From NCBI GenBank assembly GCA_029778965.1, contig JAKPBL010000395.1, forward strand, positions 1 through 12,120: 12,120 nt of DNA, read 5' to 3'. Made by a program: the position numbers and the translations under genes. Positions within the stretch are counted from its first letter, which is position 1; the number at the start of each line of letters is the position of its first letter. Origin of the DNA: Bacteroidota bacterium (GTDB lineage: Bacteria; Bacteroidota; Bacteroidia; Chitinophagales; Chitinophagaceae). This document shows, piece after piece, positions 7,630-12,120 of this stretch. The notes under the pieces were generated by a model. That model ran no database searches and had not been told where the DNA came from. It worked only from the letters and a program-made list of their open reading frames with translations.

Positions 7630-7696
7630 TTTGTTGATCGTACCCTTTAAAACTATAAATCTTTATGCGGACCAACACGCACCGTCCAAGTAATAT

Positions 7697-8740
7697 TTAG
7701 AGCTGGGCCATGTGAAAGGCCTGCTGTATAGCGAATTCTTTTCCGCAGGTGGCCCGGATGATCAGGCTGCCTTGGGGCAAATCCTGCATTTCCAGGGCGA
7801 TCGTTCCGGCGGCCCGGTGTTCGATAACAGTGCGCACGATCTGTCCGTCGGCATTGTAGATATCGAATACCACTTCTTTGCTGACCCAGTTCACCGGCAG
7901 ACCCAGCTTCAGGTTTTCTGTGAACTGACGGGCGGAGCTACCCATTTCAACACGCTCTCCTTTAAAACTTGTTTCTTTCTTTCCATCTACCTTATAACCT
8001 GCCAGGGAAGCCAGGTTACCCTGCATTCCGTAAGCAGCCGCCAGCATTTCGTTATTGTGGCTGAGCTCCAGGTTATAGGTACTTACGCCGGTCCAGGTCT
8101 GGTTCTTGCGGTTGATGCCTACCTTTACCCTGAAACCAGACACTTGTTGGTTCAGAAGGCTCATTTTTTCCATGCTGCTGTTACCCGCGGTGCGTACACC
8201 CCATTTGTTCTCGGCATGAAAGGCGGTACCCATGCGGGTTACCATCATATTATTCATGGCGGTTTCATAGACTACCTGGCTGTTGCTGCCCAGGTCATAC
8301 TCCACAAATTCCTGCGCCCGGTCAAATCCATTCAATCCATATACCGAAGCTGCCAGGGCGGGAAGCGTTGCCGCAGTACTTTGGAAGGGGTTCTCCTGGT
8401 GCTGAACAAAGCGGAAGCTGAATTCAATCCACGAGGGTCCCGTTGTGTTCATATGTTCTACTACCGGCTGGAAAGCGCTGTTATCTCCTGCGCCACTCCC
8501 ATCAATACTTCTCAGCGCCACGCCGGCTGAAATATCTTCAATGCGGATAATACAATCTGTAAGCGGTTGACCAAAAGCATTGGTTACCACACCGGTGAAG
8601 CGATATTCAGCGCCTTTTTGTCCGTCGCCGCCATTTACCAGGCGGTATTCGTTGAACGACAGGTTCTGGGCACTGGCTGCGCCGGTCAATACTAAAAGAG
8701 CAAATACAAAAATAGCTTTGATAGAGGGGTACTGTTTCAT
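7697..8740 (-). CDS. Secreted protein of unknown function with T9SS-tail-like C-terminus
   Basis: A 347-residue exported protein that I do not recognise. The signal peptide is clear (KAIFVFALLVLTGAASAQ, cleavage after residue 24-25). The mature part is predicted to be mostly beta-strand: NLSFNEYRLVNGGDG (26-40), TGVVTNAFGQPLTDCIIRIED (49-69), a central portion with few charges and several Asn/Gln, and a C-terminal segment at about 272-347. That last segment (LGLPVNWVSKEVVFDIYNADGQIVRT, then LPQGSLIIRAT) resembles a degenerate type A sorting domain of the type IX secretion system, with a changed start and an atypical ending. No enzyme motif was found. The gene stands alone: 287 bp of non-coding DNA precede it and an intrinsic terminator follows. 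A 10-bp inverted repeat lies immediately before its start codon and may regulate it. Confidence 0.75.
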   Translation of the reverse strand: MKQYPSIKAIFVFALLVLTGAASAQNLSFNEYRLVNGGDGQKGAEYRFTGVVTNAFGQPLTDCIIRIEDISAGVALRSIDGSGAGDNSAFQPVVEHMNTTGPSWIEFSFRFVQHQENPFQSTAATLPALAASVYGLNGFDRAQEFVEYDLGSNSQVVYETAMNNMMVTRMGTAFHAENKWGVRTAGNSSMEKMSLLNQQVSGFRVKVGINRKNQTWTGVSTYNLELSHNNEMLAAAYGMQGNLASLAGYKVDGKKETSFKGERVEMGSSARQFTENLKLGLPVNWVSKEVVFDIYNADGQIVRTVIEHRAAGTIALEMQDLPQGSLIIRATCGKEFAIQQAFHMAQL

Positions 8741-8761
8741 GATCTATAGTTAGGGTACTGT
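8727..8761. repeat. Nine-bp direct repeat around the start of the gene at 7697-8740
   Basis: GGGTACTGT occurs at 8727-8735, inside the first codons of the secreted-protein gene, and again at 8753-8761, in the loop of the inverted repeat upstream of it. The copies are 26 bp apart. They may be paired binding sites or the result of a small local duplication. Confidence 0.4.
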
Positions 8762-8778
8762 GAAAACGAACTATAGAT
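8742..8778. promoter_or_regulatory. Perfect 10-bp inverted repeat before the start codon (candidate operator or leader hairpin)
   Basis: ATCTATAGTT at 8742-8751 and its exact complement AACTATAGAT at 8769-8778 flank a 17-bp spacer. The left arm ends one base from the ATG at 8740 of the minus-strand secreted-protein gene. Depending on where transcription starts, this is either a protein operator or an RNA hairpin that would cover the ribosome-binding region. No convincing -33/-7 promoter pair was found close by. Confidence 0.5.
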
Positions 8779-8953
8779 ATTGGAATCAACCAGTAATTCT
8801 TAGGAATCAGAAAAAGTGAAACAGGATTGGAAAGTGGCGATCAGGAGGTATTGGGCGATTGTCGTGATGACCCAACAAAGATGGTAAGCGGCTTTCAAAA
8901 ATGCAAGAGGGCGCTGCCAGTTTTCGACGAATGGATTTTTCCCCCTTCCGGCT

Positions 8954-8993
8954 GGGCTATTTTAATGCACAGGTATTGTGATTAAAATAGCCC
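8954..8993. repeat. Perfect 13-bp inverted repeat with extended stem
   Basis: GGGCTATTTTAAT (8954-8966) pairs perfectly with ATTAAAATAGCCC (8981-8993). Past one unpaired G the stem continues with CAC/GTG (8968-8970 with 8978-8980), leaving a 7-nt loop. It lies 34 bp after the stop of the minus-strand small gene at 9028, the place expected of a terminator. Neither strand has a T-run after the stem, so RNA stabilisation or a protein site is also possible. Confidence 0.55.
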
Positions 8994-9027
8994 TTCATAT
9001 TACGATGACAGCAATCGTTGGGCAGGA

Positions 9028-9219
9028 TTAAGCGCCGATCTCGCGGCGACGGGTAGCCAGCTTGCGGTTGGCGGACTGAATTTTCCAGAGATCAACAGCT
9101 TTGAAGGGGCGGCTGTTGCTGATTTCAGCCACTGTTTCTTTTACCTCGGCAGTTAATGCTTTCAGGCTTTCTTTACCAATAGGCTGAAACAGGTTGCTGA
9201 TGTTGATGTCGTTTTTCAT
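9028..9219 (-). CDS. Small uncharacterised protein, FKAVDLWKIQ family (copy 1)
   Basis: A 63-residue protein, a paralogue of the one encoded at 9338-9544. The two share LK.L...V.ET.A in the first half and an identical FKAVDLWKIQ (residues 39-48 here), followed by basic residues (NRKLATRRRE). There is no signal peptide, membrane helix or cysteine, and it is probably cytoplasmic. The start at 9219 is chosen over an in-frame ATG at 9258 because similarity to the paralogue begins here and both genes have the same 12-bp element (CTATTTAAAACA) 6-7 bp before this ATG. Short proteins with an aromatic DLW.IQ..RR motif are, as far as I recall, common and functionally unknown in Bacteroidota. The lack of a GG leader site or cysteines argues against a RiPP precursor. 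Function unknown. Confidence 0.7.
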   Translation of the reverse strand: MKNDINISNLFQPIGKESLKALTAEVKETVAEISNSRPFKAVDLWKIQSANRKLATRRREIGA

Positions 9220-9225
9220 AACGGT

Positions 9226-9237
9226 TGTTTTAAATAG
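9226..9237 (-). promoter_or_regulatory. Conserved leader element before small gene copy 1
   Basis: On the minus strand CTATTTAAAACA ends 6 nt before the ATG at 9219. The identical 12 bp occur at 9552-9563 before the paralogous gene. Its position suggests an A-rich ribosome-binding or translation-enhancing site, as Bacteroidota genes seldom use Shine-Dalgarno pairing. A weak promoter-like GAACTTTG lies further upstream at 9263-9256. Confidence 0.5.
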
Positions 9238-9337
9238 TTTTTGAATTTGTCGCCGCAAAGTTCCGACATATACGGCTACTATTACAATGATTTAGATCAT
9301 TGGCTGTTATTTAACGTTGAACGAACGTTGCGGACCG

Positions 9338-9544
9338 TTAAATGAACCGGATGCTTCCGCTGAACTTTCTCCGGTTAACGGCTGACCTCCGCTGCTGTTG
9401 GATTTTCCACAAATCCACGGCTTTGAAGTTTTTGAAGGCCGGGCCGTCTGCGCCGATGGCAATGGTCTCATTTACTACATGGCTCAATACTTTCAGGTCG
9501 CTGTCTGAAATAACGGGGAGCAATACGAGGGATGAGGTTTTCAT
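9338..9544 (-). CDS. Small uncharacterised protein, FKAVDLWKIQ family (copy 2)
   Basis: A 68-residue paralogue of the protein at 9028-9219. The matching parts are LKVLSHVVNETIA (18-30), FKAVDLWKIQ (40-49) and a strongly basic end QRRSAVNRRKF (51-61), with five extra residues at the C-terminus. No cysteine, signal peptide or membrane helix is present. The start at 9544 rather than the in-frame ATG near 9619 is chosen because the paralogue begins at the same point and the promoter -7 box and shared leader element lie between the two ATGs. The 118-bp gap to copy 1 and the separate promoter suggest independent transcription, with read-through possible since no terminator is visible between them. 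The basic tail after DLWKIQ could bind nucleic acid or a partner, but that is a guess. Confidence 0.7.
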   Translation of the reverse strand: MKTSSLVLLPVISDSDLKVLSHVVNETIAIGADGPAFKNFKAVDLWKIQQQRRSAVNRRKFSGSIRFI

Positions 9545-9551
9545 GATTGTC

Positions 9552-9563
9552 TGTTTTAAATAG
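9552..9563 (-). promoter_or_regulatory. Conserved leader element before small gene copy 2
   Basis: Identical 12-bp copy of CTATTTAAAACA, ending 7 nt before the ATG at 9544. Conservation of this element and its distance, while the rest of the upstream DNA differs, points to a shared translational signal and supports the chosen start codons of both small genes. Confidence 0.5.
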
Positions 9564-9585
9564 TGGTTGTTTTTGTTTGACAAGT

Positions 9586-9593
9586 CAAAGATA
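9586..9593 (-). promoter_or_regulatory. Consensus -7 box upstream of small gene copy 2
   Basis: On the minus strand TATCTTTG matches the Bacteroidota -7 consensus TAnnTTTG perfectly. A matching TTTG at -33 with 19-21 bp spacing is not seen; the nearest candidate is a TATG at 23 bp. The predicted start near 9580 gives a leader of about 36 nt that contains the conserved 12-bp element. Confidence 0.5.
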
Positions 9594-9620
9594 AGACAAA
9601 AAACAGTACTATGCATCATA

Positions 9621-9646
9621 AAGTACCATGTTTTTTCATGTTACTT
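9621..9646. repeat. Inverted repeat upstream of the small-gene promoter
   Basis: AAGTACCATG (9621-9630) pairs with CATGTTACTT (9637-9646) at nine of ten positions around a TTTTTT loop. It lies some 28 bp upstream of the -7 box at 9586-9593, where an activator or repressor could bind. It may equally be a chance AT-rich palindrome. Confidence 0.35.
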
Positions 9647-9800
9647 ATATTGAGCAATACAAGGCAATGACTATTTAATTGATTATCATTTAATTATAGG
9701 AAATCTTGAGAATTTCATTTTGACCAATGGCCGCAGGCGGGGATGAGCGGCAGGGATTCGCTGACCTTCACCCATCCCTACGGTAAAACGGATGGCGCGC

Positions 9801-9828
9801 AAAAAAGCCGCCGGTAATACCGGCGGCT
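9801..9828 (-). terminator. Strong intrinsic terminator of the atpF-atpH-atpA operon
   Basis: On the minus strand AGCCGCCGGT and ACCGGCGGCT form a perfect 10-bp GC-rich stem (9828-9819 with 9815-9806) with a 3-nt loop. It leads straight into six T (9806-9801). It begins 22 bp after the atpA stop codon and is the clearest terminator in the window. Confidence 0.93.
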
Positions 9829-9850
9829 CGTGCACTATAAAACTGTTTAT

Positions 9851-11431
9851 TTATGCTTTGTACTGCCCTACCAGGTTCTTCACCAGGTCGGTCATGGCCT
9901 TGATACCATCTTCGGGCAGGTTGCCCTTTTTGAACTCGGCGAGCACATGAGGCAGCTTGTTTTCCATTTCGATCAGGAACTGCTCTTCGAACTCTTTTAC
10001 CTTGTTCACCGGCACATCGCGCAGCAGGCCCTGCGTACCGAGGTAAATGATCGCTACCTGCTTTTCTACCGGGAAGGGCGAGAACTGGGGTTGCTTCAAT
10101 ATCTCCACGTTACGCGCACCCTTGTCGATCACCAGCTTGGTAGCCGCATCGAGGTCGCCACCGAACTTGGAGAAAGCCTCCAGTTCGCGGTACAGGGCCT
10201 GGTCGAGCTTCAGGGTACCTGCTACTTTTTTCATCGATTTGATCTGCGCGTTACCACCCACGCGGCTTACGGAGATACCTACGTTGATCGCCGGGCGAAT
10301 ACCTGCATTGAACAGGTTGCCTTCCAGGAATATCTGTCCGTCGGTAATCGAGATCACGTTGGTGGGAATATAGGCCGATACATCGCCCGCCTGCGTTTCA
10401 ATGATCGGCAGGGCGGTCAGCGAGCCACCACCTTTTACCAGGTGCTTGATGCTGGCCGGCAGGTCGTTCATGTTCTTGGCCACTTCGTCTTTCGCGATCA
10501 CCTTGGCGGCGCGCTCCAGCAAACGGCTGTGCAGGTAGAATACGTCACCCGGATAAGCTTCGCGGCCCGGCGGACGACGCAGCAACAGCGACACTTCCCG
10601 GTAAGCCACGGCCTGCTTCGACAGGTCATCATAGATGATCAGCGCGGGGCGGCCGGTATCACGGAAATATTCACCGATAGCGGCGCCGGCGAACGGTGCG
10701 TAGAACTGTTGCGGAGCAGGATCGGCGGCAGAGGCAGCTACGATGGTCGTGTATTCCATCGCACCGTTCTCTTCCAGGGTCTTCATCACACCGGCAATGG
10801 TAGATGCTTTCTGGCCGATCGCCACATAGATACAATATACCGGCTTGCCGGCTTTGAAAAATTCTTTCTGGTTGATGATGGTGTCGATCGCGATGGCGGT
10901 TTTACCGGTCTGGCGGTCGCCAATGATCAACTCGCGCTGGCCGCGGCCAATCGGGATCATCGCATCGATCGATTTGATACCGGTTTGCAGCGGCTCTTTT
11001 ACCGGTTCGCGGAAGATAACACCCGGCGCCTTGCGCTCCAGGGGCATTTCATACAGCTCGCCTTTGATGGGGCCCTTACCGTCGATCGGTTCACCCAGCA
11101 TATTGATCACACGGCCTACCAGCCCCTCGCCCACTTTAATAGAGGCGATGTTACCGGTGCGGCGCACTTTGTCTCCTTCTTTGATCTCGGAAGAATCACC
11201 CATCAATACCACACCCACGTTGTCTTCTTCAAGGTTCAGGGCGATGGCTTTCACGCCATTGCCGAATTCAACCAGTTCACCGGCGCGTACATTGCTGAGG
11301 CCGTACACGCGGGCGATACCATCCCCCACCTGCAATACTGTTCCCACTTCTTCCAGTTCGGCCGAACTGTTGAAATTGCTCAACTGCTGGCGCAGTATCG
11401 CTGATATTTCGTCTGGCTTAATGTCTACCAT
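9851..11431 (-). CDS. atpA: F1Fo ATP synthase subunit alpha
   Basis: The 526-residue alpha subunit of the F1 part of ATP synthase. Three copies alternate with beta in the catalytic head at the inner face of the cytoplasmic membrane and bind non-catalytic nucleotide. Visible landmarks are the N-terminal crown ([12 protein letters not shown] at 9-20, [11 protein letters not shown] at 35-45), Walker A GDRQTGKT at 171-178, Walker B-like ALIIYDDL at 263-270, [27 protein letters not shown] at 282-308, and the family signature [13 protein letters not shown] at 380-392. R390 corresponds to the arginine that reaches into the neighbouring catalytic site. Length and motifs indicate a complete, functional protein. 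It lies 28 bp after atpH. A strong terminator follows directly, so the usual next gene atpG is not in this transcript. Confidence 0.98.
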   Translation of the reverse strand: MVDIKPDEISAILRQQLSNFNSSAELEEVGTVLQVGDGIARVYGLSNVRAGELVEFGNGVKAIALNLEEDNVGVVLMGDSSEIKEGDKVRRTGNIASIKVGEGLVGRVINMLGEPIDGKGPIKGELYEMPLERKAPGVIFREPVKEPLQTGIKSIDAMIPIGRGQRELIIGDRQTGKTAIAIDTIINQKEFFKAGKPVYCIYVAIGQKASTIAGVMKTLEENGAMEYTTIVAASAADPAPQQFYAPFAGAAIGEYFRDTGRPALIIYDDLSKQAVAYREVSLLLRRPPGREAYPGDVFYLHSRLLERAAKVIAKDEVAKNMNDLPASIKHLVKGGGSLTALPIIETQAGDVSAYIPTNVISITDGQIFLEGNLFNAGIRPAINVGISVSRVGGNAQIKSMKKVAGTLKLDQALYRELEAFSKFGGDLDAATKLVIDKGARNVEILKQPQFSPFPVEKQVAIIYLGTQGLLRDVPVNKVKEFEEQFLIEMENKLPHVLAEFKKGNLPEDGIKAMTDLVKNLVGQYKA

Positions 11432-11459
11432 GATCGGTTATTTATGCGTTGTCGTTTTA

Positions 11460-12020
11460 TTAATCGATTTGCTGGATGTAGAGGTTCTCTACAAACTGTT
11501 TGCGGATGTCTTTCAGGTCGCGGATAATGCTTGCATCAAAGAGATCATCACCCATCTGCAACACAAACCCGCCGAGAAGGGATTCATTCACTTTTTCATG
11601 AAGCTGGATCGTTTTGCCCTGGTACCGTTGCATACGGCCCAGTTGCTGCAATACCTGCTGGCGGATCTCGTCTGAAGCGGGGATGGCCGTAGTAAGGTGT
11701 ACGATCTCGATACCCTTTTGCCGGCGATACAACTCGTCGAAAGCATCGAGAATGGCATTGATGGAAATCTCCCGGCCCTTGTGAAACAACAGCTTGAAAA
11801 AGGCATCTGTTTCCGGCAATATCTTGCCACCAAAAATGGCCTCGAATACCTGTATCTTCTTTTCGTGCTGTATTACCGGGCTCAGCAAAAAGCGCTGCAG
11901 CTCGGGCGTATTGGCTTTGCGAATGCCGTCGAGATCGGCCTTGATGGCGTCTACCCGGCCACGTTCAATGGCCAGATCCATCAGGGCTTTCGAATACCGG
12001 TGCGCTACGCGTTGTGACAT
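11460..12020 (-). CDS. atpH: F1Fo ATP synthase subunit delta
   Basis: The 186-residue delta subunit (OSCP in mitochondria) joins the top of the F1 head to the b-subunit stalk. The N-terminal helical domain opens with VAHRYSKALMDLAIERG (5-21), followed by FLLSPVIQHEKKIQVFEAIF (44-63). The C-terminal part holds the family signature region HEKVNESLLGGFVLQMGDDLFDASI (141-165) and ends in a helix with DLKDIRKQF. It sits in the standard order between atpF (19 bp gap) and atpA (28 bp gap). The start at 12020 gives the usual MSxRVAxRYSKAL beginning. Confidence 0.95.
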   Translation of the reverse strand: MSQRVAHRYSKALMDLAIERGRVDAIKADLDGIRKANTPELQRFLLSPVIQHEKKIQVFEAIFGGKILPETDAFFKLLFHKGREISINAILDAFDELYRRQKGIEIVHLTTAIPASDEIRQQVLQQLGRMQRYQGKTIQLHEKVNESLLGGFVLQMGDDLFDASIIRDLKDIRKQFVENLYIQQID

Positions 12021-12039
12021 GGGGTGATTTGAAAATGAT

Positions 12040-12120
12040 TTAGTTCCTGGTTACGGGAATTTCGCTGGCCAGCGTGCGGATATAGGTTTCCTGCGCTGCT
12101 TTATCAGACAACTCTTTCCG
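12040..12120 (-). CDS. atpF: F1Fo ATP synthase subunit b, C-terminal fragment (runs off the window)
   Basis: Only the last 26 codons are present. They read RKELSDKAAQETYIRTLA and then SEIPVTRN before a TAA stop at 12040-12042. The stretch is charged and helical, as expected for the end of the b-subunit stalk that contacts delta. The identification rests mainly on the conserved order atpF-atpH-atpA and the 19-bp gap to atpH, with sequence similarity too short to decide alone. The 5' part of the gene lies beyond the window edge. Confidence 0.75.
   Translation of the reverse strand, partial: RKELSDKAAQETYIRTLASEIPVTRN

Larger units (their letters stand above)
8741..9027. other. Intergenic region between secreted-protein gene and small-protein gene
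   Basis: No gene is supported in these 287 bp. They hold the inverted repeat at 8742-8778, a plain stretch at about 8780-8950, and a long perfect hairpin at 8954-8993. A 26-codon open frame at 8901-8981 on the plus strand runs into the hairpin and shows no sign of being a gene. Confidence 0.6.
9545..9850. other. Intergenic region between small gene copy 2 and atpA
   Basis: These 306 bp hold the promoter and leader of small gene copy 2, the inverted repeat at 9621-9646, an AT-rich stretch (about 9660-9720) with TTTAATT repeated, a GC-richer part in which GGGATG (9740-9745) can pair with CATCCC (9773-9778), and the atpA terminator at 9801-9828. No gene is supported. Confidence 0.6.

Noticed and set aside
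7712..8530. Plus-strand open frame of 272 codons opposite the secreted-protein gene
   Set aside because: No signal, domain or promoter; the minus-strand frame has a clear signal peptide and a sorting-like tail.
8901..8981. Short plus-strand open frame of 26 codons
   Set aside because: It ends inside the hairpin at 8954-8993, with no promoter or leader element and no similarity to the two small proteins.
9028..9544. Toxin-antitoxin pair
   Set aside because: The two proteins are paralogues, not partners of different type, and are 118 bp apart with separate leaders.
9028..9544. RiPP (peptide natural product) precursors
   Set aside because: No Gly-Gly leader cleavage site, no Cys/Ser/Thr-rich core, and no modifying enzyme or peptidase-transporter gene nearby.
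9740..9778. Structured RNA formed by GGGATG and CATCCC
   Set aside because: Six-bp outer arms with only a short inner stem are within chance expectation for a stretch of this composition.
9830..11404. Long plus-strand open frame of 524 codons opposite atpA
   Set aside because: It mirrors the codon pattern of atpA and its translation is rich in His, Arg and Gln with no recognisable domain. A typical antisense shadow of a strongly biased gene.

Overview
The window looks like chromosome from a member of the Bacteroidota, most probably the Chitinophagaceae. The basis is the gene content: a TonB-dependent receptor with a carboxypeptidase-regulatory-like N-terminal domain, secreted proteins with sorting-domain-like C-termini of the type IX secretion system, and promoters of the TTTG / TAnnTTTG type without clear Shine-Dalgarno sequences. 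The genus is an inference. Nothing in the window looks like phage, transposon, CRISPR array or tRNA/rRNA.

Left part (15-2842): a D-2-hydroxyacid dehydrogenase gene overlaps the end of rsmA (16S rRNA dimethyltransferase) by 4 bp, both on the minus strand. pdxA (vitamin B6 synthesis) diverges from rsmA across 45 bp. The pdxA-rsmA neighbourhood is also known from enterobacteria, where the two are co-directional. The dehydrogenase could supply the PdxB-type step of the same pathway, but this is unproven.

Middle part (2843-7696): a lone plus-strand gene encodes a small secreted protein with a T9SS-type tail. It meets, with no bases between, the end of a minus-strand four-gene operon: TonB-dependent receptor, secreted helical protein, six-helix membrane protein, and winged-helix regulator (gaps 21, 10 and -8 bp). 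A very good Bacteroidota promoter precedes the receptor. It abuts the terminator of the next gene upstream.

Right-middle part (7697-9850): one secreted protein of unknown function, then two tiny paralogous minus-strand genes sharing the peptide motif FKAVDLWKIQ and a conserved 12-bp leader. The spaces between them hold several clear inverted repeats. This is the least explained part of the window.

Right end (9851-12120): the end of an ATP synthase operon on the minus strand, atpF (partial) - atpH - atpA, closed by a strong intrinsic terminator directly after atpA, so atpG does not follow. The most interesting unexplained items are the small paralogous proteins, the receptor-to-regulator operon, and the inverted repeats at 8742-8778 and 8954-8993.
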